NCBI GenBank assembly: GCA_019915015.1
Contig: JAHBBC010000029.1
Location: 372,001-436,000, forward strand
Direction of reading: 5' to 3'
Source of the DNA: Auriscalpium vulgare
Taxonomy: Eukaryota; Basidiomycota; Agaricomycetes; Russulales; Auriscalpiaceae
DNA length: 64,000 nucleotides
Below the pieces are notes generated by a model. That model made no database searches and was not told where the DNA came from. It saw only the letters and a program-made list of their open reading frames with translations. Made by a program: the position numbers and the translations under genes. This document shows, in pieces, positions 34,712 through 44,911 of the stretch. Within the stretch, counting starts at the first letter, position 1. Each line of letters opens with the position of its first letter.

Positions 34712-37144
34712 ATGTCGACGCTGCTCATGGTCGCTGCGCCGATCCTTATTATCTGGGTGATACAACGTTACCTCGACTTTCGACGGACTGCTCGCGATGT
34801 GGGCAATTTCCCGGGGCCGCGAATGTTGTTTCCCCCTGCGGCGGTGGTCAGCCGCATCCTGCCGCGCATAAGGGGCATTACTGCGGGCTGGCAGCGGGAG
34901 ACTGTTACAGGGTTTAAAGGTGCGTCCTGCGATCTATGGAGACTTGCGTAGCATCGTTCTGACTGGAGCCGGAAGAATTCGAGGAGTATGGCTGGGAAGC
35001 GTTCGCTCATGTACGTCCCATGTCATTCCGCGCACTCAGATTGTTTATTCGTGCCTTTTAGATTGGCGCATGGCCACGCCCCAGAGCTACAATTTATCTA
35101 GCGGACCCCGTCGCGATCAAAGTGAGCACCGTAGCTTGTTCCTACGAGAGAGTAGCATTTACCGTCCAAGCTCAGGAAGTCACGACATATCGTGCGCGAT
35201 TCCCGAAACCCGTTCAGCTATACGATGTGCTATCGTTTTTTGGGCGGAATATAGTGGCTTCCGAGGGCGAAGAGTGGAAGAAGTACCGCAAAATTGCCTC
35301 GCCTGCATTTTCAGAGGTATGTGCCACCTTTTCTCATGGTACATGGGGAATTCAAAACTTATCGGTGGTGCAGAGGAATAACAAACTCGTATGGGACGAG
35401 GCAGTCCTGGTCATGCAAGGCTTATTCGACGATCTGTGGAAAGGAAGAAGCGAGATTGCCATTGAAAATGTTGCAGAAATAACGATACCTGTGCGCCACC
35501 TCAGTCTATCTTCTCCAGCAAGATGTTTCTGATGCATAGCAGACTGCCCTCTTCGTTATCAGCTCGGCAGGTAAGACCGCCGCGTTACCTACTTCGATAG
35601 CAGGCGCTCAACGGGTATAGGGTTTGGCCGACGCCTTTCTTGGTCCAGTGACGGTGGTCTGCCTTCTGGGCACCGGCTCACATTTAAAGACGCAATGCAG
35701 GTCGTCTCGGAGGGGGTCATTGCAAAACTAGTGGTCCCGCGTTGGGCTATGGGCCTTACGCCGTACTTCAGCAAAATTCGCATCGCCTATGACGAACTCC
35801 ATGTACGTGGCATCGCGCATATTGCCGCCCGTGCTGACCTGCCCCGTACATTGCAGCAATATATGGAGGAGATGATTAGAGACCGCAGAAATTCAGAGAC
35901 GAAGGAAGAGCGATACGATCTGCTCAGTAGTCTCATAGATGCGTCTGGAGACGGGGAACCAGATTCGAGCCTCACTGATAGTCAACTTTTGGGTAAGTAT
36001 CCCGATACTGCATACTTATATGTGTGTGCTGAACGAGCTAATGTAATTGCAGGAAATGTCTTTATATTCATGCTTGCGGGACATGAAGTGCGTTAGTATG
36101 CTGCTCCGTGAACGGATAAGCGAAAGCTAATAACCTCGAAGACAGCAGCGCATACTCTATCTTTCTGCTTTGCGCTTCTAGCGCTGCATCCGGCCGAGCA
36201 AGAACGTCTACATGACGAAATTTCACGCATATCACCCGATCCAAGCAAGCCGCCGGTACGTATGTACGCTTCTTTGCATCGCAGTGGCCGACTTATACCC
36301 ATCAGACATACAATCAAATGTCGCTGTTTGTCTACGCATTGGCGTATGTCACATAAAGAGAGCAAACGATTCGTGCTAATTCTTGTTCGCCAGGGTACTC
36401 TATGAGACTTTGCGATTAGCGTAAGTCGCTTTTCATGTGAAATTGGCGGTCAAAAGGCTCACAGTCCGCAGGCCCGCTGTCGGTACATCTACACAAGAGA
36501 CTCTCGACTTGTTTTACTCACTGGCAGGGGCTACACAGGTGGTCAGCATTCCGAAAGAAAGCGCGGAAGATACCTCGCTCGTCGTCACCAGTATCGCTGG
36601 CGAGAAGCAGAGTATCCCACTGCTAAAGGGTACCGACATTGTCATCTACACCACCGGCCTCCACGCAAATCGTGACTCTCATCATCTTGTATCATCATGC
36701 CATTACTGACCCTTCCGGGTACGCAGCACGTTATTGGCCAGAGCCTGATGCTTTCAAGCCGGAGCGTTTCCTCGGTGACTGGCCCAGGGACGCCTTCATA
36801 CCATTCAGTGCTGGGCCGCGGGCGTGCATCGGTCGCAGGCAAGGCCACCTCACTAGCTATCACGTCGCATTCGGGCTGACATTGAGCGTGAAAGATTCTT
36901 CGAGACCGAGGGCGTAGCGGCGTTGGTCATGCTTGTGTCGCAATATACGATCGAAATCAAGGAGGAGCCCGATTTCGCGAAGGAGTCATTCAGCGCTCGC
37001 AAAGAACGGATAATGCAATCCAAGCCCGGCTTGACGACGACGTGAGTGCATATTGAGTCGGTATCTCGTCGGCTGACGTTGCTGGCCAGCCCTGTCCGTG
37101 TACCGCTGGTCTTCAAACGGAGGTCAGGTAGCACTTCACAGTGA
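34712..37144 (+). CDS. Cytochrome P450, plus-strand member of a convergent pair (17 exons)
   Basis: ER-anchored monooxygenase of 529 aa. Exons: 34712-34919, 34976-35010, 35062-35121, 35176-35316, 35374-35490, 35543-35570, 35621-35802, 35857-35992, 36053-36087, 36142-36255, 36306-36343, 36394-36420, 36472-36482 (11 bases), 36528-36671, 36727-36838, 36895-37041, 37090-37144. Landmarks: N-terminal helix LLMVAAPILIIWVI, WKKYRKIASPAFSE (C-helix), I-helix AGHETAAHT (from about 311), K-helix YETLR (369-372), FKPERF, and heme loop FSAGPRACIG with Cys at about 459. The intron at 36839-36894 starts GC (AG|GCAAGG), at the same codon position as a GT intron in the sister gene. The frame is intact. It is paralogous to the gene at 37344-39784; substrate unknown. 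Confidence 0.85.
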
Positions 37145-37343
37145 GACTCGTATGTATAATGGTAAGTTAGGATGTGGACTCATTTCCCCGCGTACGGAGT
37201 TTCGCAATCACAATGTGAGTCCACGGAATCTATCATCTTCAACTACAGATGAGCTCGAGGCGCATTATTGAACGTCCAAAGGTTGAGGATGGCTAGTCAT
37301 CCTGTACCCATCGATACTCGTTCGGTACACCTCGCTACAGAAA
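37145..37343. other. Short spacer between convergent P450s
   Basis: Only 199 bp separates the two stop codons, so the transcripts may overlap at their 3' ends. Confidence 0.6.
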
Positions 37344-39784
37344 TCATCTTCTTATGAACACCAGAGGCACGCGGACGGGCCTGCATCCTATTCAGCAACC
37401 CTACATGACTGTCGATCGACGCAGTGGACATACGTGGTTGTCAAACCAGCTTTCGCTTTGAGGACCCGAGTCTTGCGTTCTTCAAAGGTCTCGTTTGCGA
37501 ACTGGGGCTCTTCCTTGACTTCGACTTTATATTTGGAAATGATTGAACACATTATCGCGATGCCCTCGGTCTCGAAGAACCTGCACTTAGTCAGCCGCCA
37601 TCGAGCAACCTCCGGGTGCATGCGCTTACTTCCTGCCAATGCAAGCACGAGGCCCTGCATGTCACTAATTTAGCCATATATCGTGATAACAGAGCGTACA
37701 CGACCTACCTGCGCTGAAAGGAATGAAGGCGTCTCTTGGCCAGTCGCCGAGGAATCTCTCAGGCTTGAAAGTGTGGGGGTCCTCCCAGTATCGAGCTGAA
37801 CAATGTCAATCACCGAGAGATTGACGAGATCAGAAGATGCGCTGACGATTATGGTGGAGTCCATTCACTTGGATCGTAATCAAGGTGCCTTTAGGAACAG
37901 GGACCGCGGTTCTGACGCCTTCCGTGTTCCCGACTGTCAGTGTCGTGTCTTCCGCACTCTCCTTCGGAATTACTACGACCTGCACACGTGTGGGTGAGCA
38001 CAAGTTGTTGGGAGCAGATATGAGTCACGGCATACGGGTGGACTATCGGAAATGTTCAGTCCAGGAAGTCAGGAGAAGATGAGGAGGGGCACTCACACCA
38101 TTCGCAGAGTCTCGTAGAACACGCTTTAGAGAAGCGTCAGCACGATTGTACATACGTTTGATGATCTCCCTTACGCGGTGGCATACGAAAGTTTGTGTAT
38201 GTCTTCGTATGTCTAAAGCGTGAGTTAGGAGAATGTCATCGATGTATTGCAGTCCCAGGGCAGCGGGCGTACAGGTATTTCCCCATGTCCAGAGCCAACA
38301 GACACGATTTCCTGGAAGAGGCGCTCCTGAATATCGGGGTAAAGGGCCAGGAATCCGAGAGTGAAGCACAGGGTGTGTGCCGTAGTTTCATGCCCCGCCA
38401 GTAAAAAGATGAAGATGTTGCCTGGAAGGAGAACGGTCAATAGCCTGTCGTGAAAGATATCGTCACCGCACCTGTAAGCTCTCTGTCGGTCAAGATAGAC
38501 TCCCCGTTTTCACCCTCAGAAGCATCCATTAGACTGCTGAACAAGTCATATCGCTCCTCTTTCTTTTCTGCTGTCCTCCGAGCACGGACCATCTCGAGCA
38601 TATATGTCTGGACCGCTTATTAAGCATGCAAAATAACAAATGTAATGATAACTTACGTTCAGCTCGTCGAACGCCAGGCCGGCTTTCTTCCAGCTCTTTT
38701 TCAAGCCGAAGGCCCAATCGGGAAGAAAGGCCTTGAGCGCTATGTGAGTCGACACCTCGTGCAGCGCCTCCTTGAATGTCAGCTGGTGGCCCTCTGGGAT
38801 GGCTACATCATCCTGCCAGGATACCCTGCGTCCAAATCCTGAGCGCCATATGATGAGCGTCTGCAAAGAAACCAAGCAGACTAGCCGAAATCTAACCGGC
38901 GACCCCGATAACAAAGAGAGCGATCTGTCAAGAGCCATGTCAGACAGTATTCAGCTGGAAGTAGACCTCACTATGCGTACCGGCAAAGTGATATCTAGGG
39001 CGTGGTCAACAGTTATAGTGTCGTCGTGCCAGATGTTCTTGAACAAGTCCTCCATGATAAGCACTGTTTCATCCCAGACCAATTTGTTATTTTTCTACAG
39101 CGCATGTTAGGCATCGGAGGCTAGAGAACGGCAATAAAGACGCACTTCGGAAAACGCAGGCGCGGAGATCTTCCTGTATTTCTTCCATTCTGCGCCCTCT
39201 GACGCGACGATGTTGCCTCCGAACATTGTTAGGACTTTGTAACGGGCGACGGGTTTCGGGAATCGAACTCGCGCCGTGGTGACTTCCTACATTGACAAGC
39301 CAAGAGTCACGGAAGTGAGCTCCACACCTAAGACGGACGGCATGCTCACTTTGATCGCAGCAGAGTCTACCAGGATCAACACGGCCGAGGAGCGTGGCCA
39401 CGCAGAGACCTTCATAAAATATACACAGCGTAAGTGTAAATGTGCCTCAAGGACGGCCATGATGGGCAAAGGGAAAACACTGACCACCATCAATCCATCC
39501 CAGCCAGCCTCTTGGAATTCTGCATAGAACCGAAGTTAGTACCTGCGGTGTAGAAGCCCACACTAGTACACACCTTTATGCTTCAATGTTCTGCCTCTAT
39601 CGGAGCCCGGAGTGAGGCCTCGAATGCGAGGGAGTAGAAGAGAGAAGAACGAAGACGGGCTAAGGAATACAAACTTGCGTCCTGGAAAGCTCCCAGCAGC
39701 TCTGTAGACCCTTCGTACGTCTAGGAAACGTTGAAGAACATAGATTCCGGCCACAGACAGCACTAGAAAGATGGCAGTCTGCAT
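37344..39784 (-). CDS. Cytochrome P450, minus-strand member of a convergent pair (17 exons)
   Basis: Paralogue of the 34712-37144 gene, 518 aa. Minus-strand exons: 39784-39574, 39519-39485, 39409-39350, 39286-39146, 39094-38981, 38924-38897, 38838-38657, 38607-38472, 38421-38273, 38212-38175, 38123-38097, 38042-38036 (7 bases), 37979-37847, 37795-37709, 37654-37630, 37580-37434, 37380-37344. Landmarks: N-terminal anchor MQTAIFLVLSVAGIYVL, WKKYRKISAPAFSE, AGHETTAHT (from 311), YETLR (369-372), FKPERFLGDWPRDAF, and GPRACIGRK with Cys at about 454. Many exons match the sister gene in length to the base. Differences: no intron after GHE, one extra intron inside FSAG|P, and a 7-base rather than 11-base micro-exon. 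Intact frame throughout; substrate unknown. Confidence 0.85.
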
Positions 39785-40318
39785 GGCGGCGGGTCAAAAT
39801 CAGGAGAGAACGGGCAGGCGGCCAGAAAATCAAGAGCGGTTAAATAATAGCGAATACTACGGTGCAGCAGCGTTGCCACGGTCACTCGGGGCCCGAAGAT
39901 AGGTGATACGCAGCAGTCAGCCGGGCCGATAATTGTGCCTTGTCAATGGGGAAGAGTATACCCTAGAGAACCATCCGATTTCACGCGATTCACCTGTGGG
40001 AAAAGGAGCTGGCGAGGATCGCGAGCAATAGATGTAGACGCATCATCCTCGGTATCGGCATCTGCGAAGCCGCATGGCAAAAGTTGACGATGAGAGACGA
40101 AGAGTACAAAAGCGTCGCGCGGGTGACCGTGACGGTGGCAGTTCGGCGCACGTGGAGCTTACAGCTTGAAGCTTGAAGCCTTCCAAGTCCTATTGATTCA
40201 AAGGCGCCACATATTCTACTGGACGTATAGAAAATACAATATTCGCGAACAAGCAACGAACAGATCACAGCTATAGTAGAAAGAAGAAAGAGTGGGCAAT
40301 AACGTTATTAACACAGCT
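39785..40318. other. P450 promoter / Swi3 3' end
   Basis: About 530 bp. On the minus strand a TATTTAA at about 39841-39847 sits some 60 bases before the P450 start and may be its TATA element. No gene supported. Confidence 0.45.
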
Positions 40319-42472
40319 TCATGACAGCGCCGCAACATTGCTGCCATTGAGAGGGCCTGCCTCACCGTCCAAAGGCGTCGTGCCCGGGACCTCCGAGGCC
40401 CGCGTGCCCTGTCCCGTTGTGCCCAAACTCGCTGACGACACCGCCATGGCAATTTCGTTGATGCTGCCTGTCCCGTTCGCATGCTTTGCAAGCTCGGCGC
40501 GCACAGTGTCGAGCGTGCGCTTCAGCCCGACGCGCTCGTTTACAAGGGCCAGCCGGGCTCCCTCCACAGACCGGCGTTCCTCCTCAAGCAACTCTTCTAG
40601 TTCCTCGAACTGCGCCATCTTTAGCTCCAGCTTCGTAAGCTGCAACTTGATCACCGTTGCGAGCGTTGACCGCACTTGCGCCTCTTCGGCCTCAGCAAGT
40701 GCGGCGGCAGCCTTGGCGGATGACTTCAGTGCCAGGTCGGCGGCACGGACGACTTTTGAATGAGGAATGCCGGTGGTGGGCTTGCCCTTGGCGACCTCAG
40801 AGGTAGACGCGTTTGGGGAGCCGAGCCTGCTAGAAGAGGCCTCAGCTGAAGCGGCGGCAGGCTCGTCTTGATCCATTTTGTCACCATCGCCTTCCTTCGC
40901 GGTCTCCTCTGCCAGCTTGTCCTGTGTCCCAGCCTTCGCCTCCGCTTCGTCCGCAGTGAGTTCGTGTAAAGCTGTCTTCGCAGCCTCAGCAGCGACGCCT
41001 GGGCCAACGACGCCTGCAAGAAACGCGACGACGCTCATGACCGGGTTGTCTGCTTGCTCGAACGGCACTCGTGAATAGCGCAAGGCGCCCATCTCGCCCT
41101 CGCTCTGGAGATACGGGTCTTCGATAGGCAGCTCCAAGAACTTGCGTACGCATTGTTGCGCTGAACGCGTTCCGACGTGTTCCTCGACAGCGGACCAATC
41201 GTCGTCGTACATTTCAATGGCCTCGAGTAGGAGCAGAATCTCTTGATCTGTCCAACCGTCACCAATGCCAGAGCCGTGTGCATTGGAGCTGGCCGCGCTT
41301 GTGAGCTTCACAAAGTCCCCGCTGAACATCGTTGACGGGAAGCGGCCGTCCAGGTAGCAGGTCGTGCACAGCTCGAAGTCCTTGACCTTGAGAGAGTGGA
41401 AGCGCGCCGCTGTGCAGTCCGAGCCGCAAGTATCGCACTTGTATGTGACTGTGGCGATGCTGCGCCCGGCAGAGCCATTGGCAGCACCTGCCGAAGCGCC
41501 ATTGGCAAGGGCGTTGGCTTCACCCTCGGTGATGGAACGTGAGGACTTCGAGGTGGTCTGGTAGATGTTGGAGCGCAGTTCGAGGGAAGCCGGGGTCGCA
41601 GACGGAGGAGCCTTCACACCGTTGGTCGTGGAATGTTGTGACGGACGGGTGCCAGGATGAAGAGATTGGAGGCCGCGAGGGGTATCAAGGATGACACGGA
41701 AATGGCCCGTGAAAGGCGGCGCAAGCGCAGCGGGACGAGCATCAGGGTCGATCTGCGAAAAGAGGGTCAAGAAAGTCATATGCACGACAAGGAACATACA
41801 TACTTGGTAGTTGATGAGACCCCATTGCTCCAGGAACGCATGAACGCGCATAATGGCACATACGTCGCCGGCCAAGTTCCTGCGACATGCAGTGACGCTG
41901 AGGTACTCGGTGGGACGAAGGCGGTACGTGTTGATCATAAAGTCCCGGTAGTCCTTGTAGATAGCGGGCGTTTTCGAGCGGTTGCGAGAGTTGAAGAACT
42001 CCGTGAGGGAGCGTTTCTCAACTGAATGAATCTTGGACATGTCGAACCACGCGGAGTACGAGGGGATGATGACTTCGTGGGTCTGCGCGGCGAGGTATTT
42101 GCGAGCTTGCTCTTCAATACGCTGACGGTTGGCCTCTAGCTGCGCGGGGTCTTCGTCGTCGTTTTCGTCGCCGGACTCTCCTTCCTCGTCCGCGCCATCT
42201 GCCATTTCCACGTCCGCATTGTCCTCGCCATCCTCGCCCTCTGCCTTTAACACCTTCACTGCCCCCCCGTTTTCTGGCCCAGGCGCGGAGCCCGACTCGT
42301 TTGGAAGGTTTCCAATTTCGCCGCCTTGGATGGGGTCCAGCTCGCCGCGCTTTCCTGGCGCATTGTCTGGGTCAACGGGAGAAGCGCCTTGGTTCTGCGG
42401 GGGCACGGTAAGGCGAATACGTTTTGCATCCGATGCCGGTGAAGGGCTTGCTGTCCGTTTTGGCGAGTCCAT
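40319..42472 (-). CDS. Swi3/Rsc8-type chromatin-remodelling subunit (SWIRM, ZZ-like, SANT)
   Basis: A core scaffold subunit of SWI/SNF or RSC in the nucleus (SMARCC family). Minus-strand exons 42472-41804 and 41752-40319 give 700 aa. After an acidic, disordered N-terminus with PKRTASPSP, the SWIRM domain covers about 138-223 (SYSAWFDMSKIHSVEKRSL ... RNLAGDVCAIMRVHAFLEQWGLINYQ). A ZZ-like zinc finger follows (YKCDTCGSDC ... FELCTTCYLDGRFP, about 328-362), then a SANT domain (WTDQEILLLLEAIEMYDDDWSAVE, about 388-438). The C-terminus has an Ala-rich stretch and a coiled coil (KLELKMAQFEELEELLEEER) for dimerisation. The ZZ finger is typical of Rsc8 and SMARCC-like forms. The 51-bp intron is in frame and stop-free. 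Divergent from the PPR gene. Confidence 0.92.
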   Translation of the reverse strand: MDSPKRTASPSPASDAKRIRLTVPPQNQGASPVDPDNAPGKRGELDPIQGGEIGNLPNESGSAPGPENGGAVKVLKAEGEDGEDNADVEMADGADEEGESGDENDDEDPAQLEANRQRIEEQARKYLAAQTHEVIIPSYSAWFDMSKIHSVEKRSLTEFFNSRNRSKTPAIYKDYRDFMINTYRLRPTEYLSVTACRRNLAGDVCAIMRVHAFLEQWGLINYQVCMFLVVHMTFLTLFSQIDPDARPAALAPPFTGHFRVILDTPRGLQSLHPGTRPSQHSTTNGVKAPPSATPASLELRSNIYQTTSKSSRSITEGEANALANGASAGAANGSAGRSIATVTYKCDTCGSDCTAARFHSLKVKDFELCTTCYLDGRFPSTMFSGDFVKLTSAASSNAHGSGIGDGWTDQEILLLLEAIEMYDDDWSAVEEHVGTRSAQQCVRKFLELPIEDPYLQSEGEMGALRYSRVPFEQADNPVMSVVAFLAGVVGPGVAAEAAKTALHELTADEAEAKAGTQDKLAEETAKEGDGDKMDQDEPAAASAEASSSRLGSPNASTSEVAKGKPTTGIPHSKVVRAADLALKSSAKAAAALAEAEEAQVRSTLATVIKLQLTKLELKMAQFEELEELLEEERRSVEGARLALVNERVGLKRTLDTVRAELAKHANGTGSINEIAMAVSSASLGTTGQGTRASEVPGTTPLDGEAGPLNGSNVAALS

Positions 42473-42613
42473 GGAGGAGAGAGGCGAACGCGACGTGTTA
42501 GTCTGGTGTTACTGTTGCTGTTGCGCGGGTCTCGACATTCCCACGCACTTTAAACAGACAACGGTGGCGTTCAACGCTGTCGCGCCGCGGTGTCATCGAC
42601 GCGTTGGCGATCC
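42473..42613. promoter_or_regulatory. 141-bp shared promoter between Swi3-like and PPR-like genes
   Basis: The two ATGs are back to back with only 141 bp between them, so both transcription start sites must lie here. There is no TATA-like element. A bidirectional promoter is inferred from spacing. Confidence 0.55.
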
Positions 42614-44911
42614 ATGACCACGCTTGCGTTGACCTACGGCCTAGCTCGTCTCCCAAACCGTGTGCAAGCTCTCCTCTCCCGCTCCTGCTCCTTGTTACCC
42701 ATCTTCCCGCCCAAAAGCTTCAGCACCTCGCTATCCGCCCTCAACGACAACGAAACACCCGCGTCCAAAGCCCTAGAGAAGATTCCATATCCCACCACCC
42801 CACCGGATTCCTCTCTTTTTGAGTCATGGTCCCCCGAATACGAAGATATTGTTGTGCGGACCCGGAGGCGCCAAGACGAGCGAACGGATCCTAGCGCTGT
42901 GCTCCGGCAGCTTGTTATCGACGGCAAGTATGACGAGGCGGAAGTCGTCCGCAAGGAGCTCGTTGAGCTCGGCGTCAAAATTCGTCCGAGGACGGTATAC
43001 TACAAAGCGGCGGAACATTTCCTGAAGAGAAAGCATCACAAGCATCGCGCGATGATGTTCCTCAACTGGTGGTTGCTGGTCCCATTGACACAGGACAACA
43101 AGAGGCGTCTCAAGTCTATTCAGCAACTTCTCTACTTCAGGAGCGACGGCGCAGACATCAAGACGGTGGCCCGCTTCGCTCTCATCTCCACCGAGAAGGG
43201 CTGCGGGTGGCATGTTGGCCTGCAGGCCATCGCGCACATCGTCCGGGCGACATCGCCCAAGTACAGCGCTTCATTTATGAAGAAACTCACCGATGCCGAC
43301 ATGGCATACCATGAGACGGCCAAGCACCCGGAGACGATGGCGAGGGCGAGGGAGCACATGTCGCGGTTCTGGAGTCTGGCCGTCAGGACCCAATGCACGG
43401 CGGACCGTCCGGACGCCGCACTGGCCTTACTGGAGCTAGCTCGCCTACGGGGTATCGTTGTCAGCGAGTTCACGCACCGGTTCCTGCTGGGGAAATTGGA
43501 ATCGGTGAACAACCTCGACGGGGTGGCTGCTGTGCGCGCTGCTTACCAGGCCGACTACCAGCAGACCCTCGACCTCGATGCACCGCTCCCGTCGGCGAGA
43601 AATCTTCATCCCCTTGGACAAGCCCCGAGGGAAATAATCTTGACTATGAATGCCAGTCACCCTTTCAAAACGAACCTTGCCATTGTCATGCAGATCGTGA
43701 AGCGCGGGCCCGTCACCGGCGAGCCTGTGCACGCGCGGGACATCGTACCGTTCTTCGACATCTACAAGGGGGACCTGCGTGGTGGTCAAGAGGTCATGAA
43801 GCTCTTCTCACGCGTGTACCAATTTTCCATCTCTGCGCTCCAGACTGTGATCCTTGCGGAGATGTTGCACCATCACCGACGTCAGGAATACATTGAAACG
43901 CTCCACGTGTTTCGCCAGTTTTTTTACCTAGTCGGCGTGCCGCACCGCGACGTCAAGCAGCGACTCTACAAGAGGAGCGAGTACCCTCAGCACCTCCAAC
44001 TCACGAGCTCGCTACCGGGCCGCATCACAACCACCACCTTCAACCTGCCCTCCAAATTGTGGCCCACGAAGTACCATACCGCAATCGCTTGGGGAGCGCT
44101 TGTCCAATCCGCGGATACGATCTCTATCCTGGAGGGCCTCTACGGCCGGCTAAACTTTGAGGTGGACGACAGCCGCCAGCGCTTCTCGCATGGCACGACC
44201 GTACAAGACCTGCAGGACGCGGATGATGGAATACATAAAAAAAAGCCCTTCGCGCCAACGCAGACGTACGACGCCGCGCACTACCAGCCCTTCTTGAGGG
44301 CATTTAATATGCTTCAGGGGCCCGAGCGCGTCCTAGAAGTCCTGGATGACATGGAGAAGAAGGGCATCATGCCGTCGTCGAACAACCTTATCCTCGCTGC
44401 GGGGCTGCAGGCCAAGGCAGGCTCGGAAGACGCCGCGCTCGCGCTCCTTGCTGAACTCGAGATCATGCACGCCGACCAACTCCATGCTCTTTCCGAGGCC
44501 GAGCCAGAGCCCGACGCCCCCGAGATCACGGACGCGCCGCGCCCTGAGGAAAAGAGCACGTGGGAAGAGCAGCTCGAAGATGGCCTGCCGCTCGCCTCGA
44601 AGGACGCACGCCCGATAGAGATGCTCGTCGCGTACACGACTGTGCTGCGCGGCTTCGTTGACCGGCGCATGCTCGCGGCGGCGCGAGACGTCGCGCGCCG
44701 CCTCTTCGAGCGCCTGCATTATCGGCGCGGCTCGAATGTACGCACAGACGAGGCGCTCGAGTATTTGCGCCTGCTGGAGGACGGTGTCGAGCTGCCGGAG
44801 CACACTTTGCGCCCTGGCGAGATCCTGGGCAGGGAAGCGGAATTCCCGCCGAGGTTGGCCTCGCGCACGCTGGGGCCGAGGCAGCCAAAGGACAGTGGCG
44901 ACTGGGAGTAG
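42614..44911 (+). CDS. PPR-like mitochondrial protein
   Basis: Single exon of 765 aa. The N-terminus (MTTLALTYGLARLPNRVQALLSR) is basic and amphipathic with no acids, as in a mitochondrial targeting sequence. The rest is mostly helical. Degenerate PPR-like pairs appear, e.g. the block with DPSAVLRQLVIDGKYDEAEVV near residue 100 and a later one with RVLEVLDDMEKKGIMPSSNN followed by AAGLQAKAGSEDAALALLAEL near residue 575-610, which has the ordinary 35-residue PPR rhythm. PPR proteins bind organellar RNA for processing, stability or translation; the target is unknown. An in-frame GTG at 42590 was rejected as a start. A conserved uncharacterised helical-repeat protein is the alternative. Confidence 0.75.
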   Translation: MTTLALTYGLARLPNRVQALLSRSCSLLPIFPPKSFSTSLSALNDNETPASKALEKIPYPTTPPDSSLFESWSPEYEDIVVRTRRRQDERTDPSAVLRQLVIDGKYDEAEVVRKELVELGVKIRPRTVYYKAAEHFLKRKHHKHRAMMFLNWWLLVPLTQDNKRRLKSIQQLLYFRSDGADIKTVARFALISTEKGCGWHVGLQAIAHIVRATSPKYSASFMKKLTDADMAYHETAKHPETMARAREHMSRFWSLAVRTQCTADRPDAALALLELARLRGIVVSEFTHRFLLGKLESVNNLDGVAAVRAAYQADYQQTLDLDAPLPSARNLHPLGQAPREIILTMNASHPFKTNLAIVMQIVKRGPVTGEPVHARDIVPFFDIYKGDLRGGQEVMKLFSRVYQFSISALQTVILAEMLHHHRRQEYIETLHVFRQFFYLVGVPHRDVKQRLYKRSEYPQHLQLTSSLPGRITTTTFNLPSKLWPTKYHTAIAWGALVQSADTISILEGLYGRLNFEVDDSRQRFSHGTTVQDLQDADDGIHKKKPFAPTQTYDAAHYQPFLRAFNMLQGPERVLEVLDDMEKKGIMPSSNNLILAAGLQAKAGSEDAALALLAELEIMHADQLHALSEAEPEPDAPEITDAPRPEEKSTWEEQLEDGLPLASKDARPIEMLVAYTTVLRGFVDRRMLAAARDVARRLFERLHYRRGSNVRTDEALEYLRLLEDGVELPEHTLRPGEILGREAEFPPRLASRTLGPRQPKDSGDWE

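Noticed and set aside
34712..37144. Initial reading of the plus-strand P450 as a pseudogene
   Set aside because: The frame seems broken near 36471 and 36839 until an 11-base exon, a 45-bp intron and a GC-AG intron are allowed; with these the 529-codon frame is intact.
39250..39275. tRNA-like B-box (GTTCGATTCCCG on the minus strand)
   Set aside because: It is coding sequence of the minus-strand P450 (ARVRFPKPV) and recurs at the same place in the sister gene; no A-box or cloverleaf accompanies it.
28634..39784. A secondary-metabolite gene cluster (FMO, ADH, two P450s)
   Set aside because: There is no polyketide, peptide or terpene synthase, no transporter and no cluster regulator, and a RING ligase and a primary-metabolism-type ADH sit inside.
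42590..42613. Upstream in-frame start for the PPR-like protein
   Set aside because: The codon at 42590 is GTG, and the ATG at 42614 gives a better mitochondrial targeting sequence.
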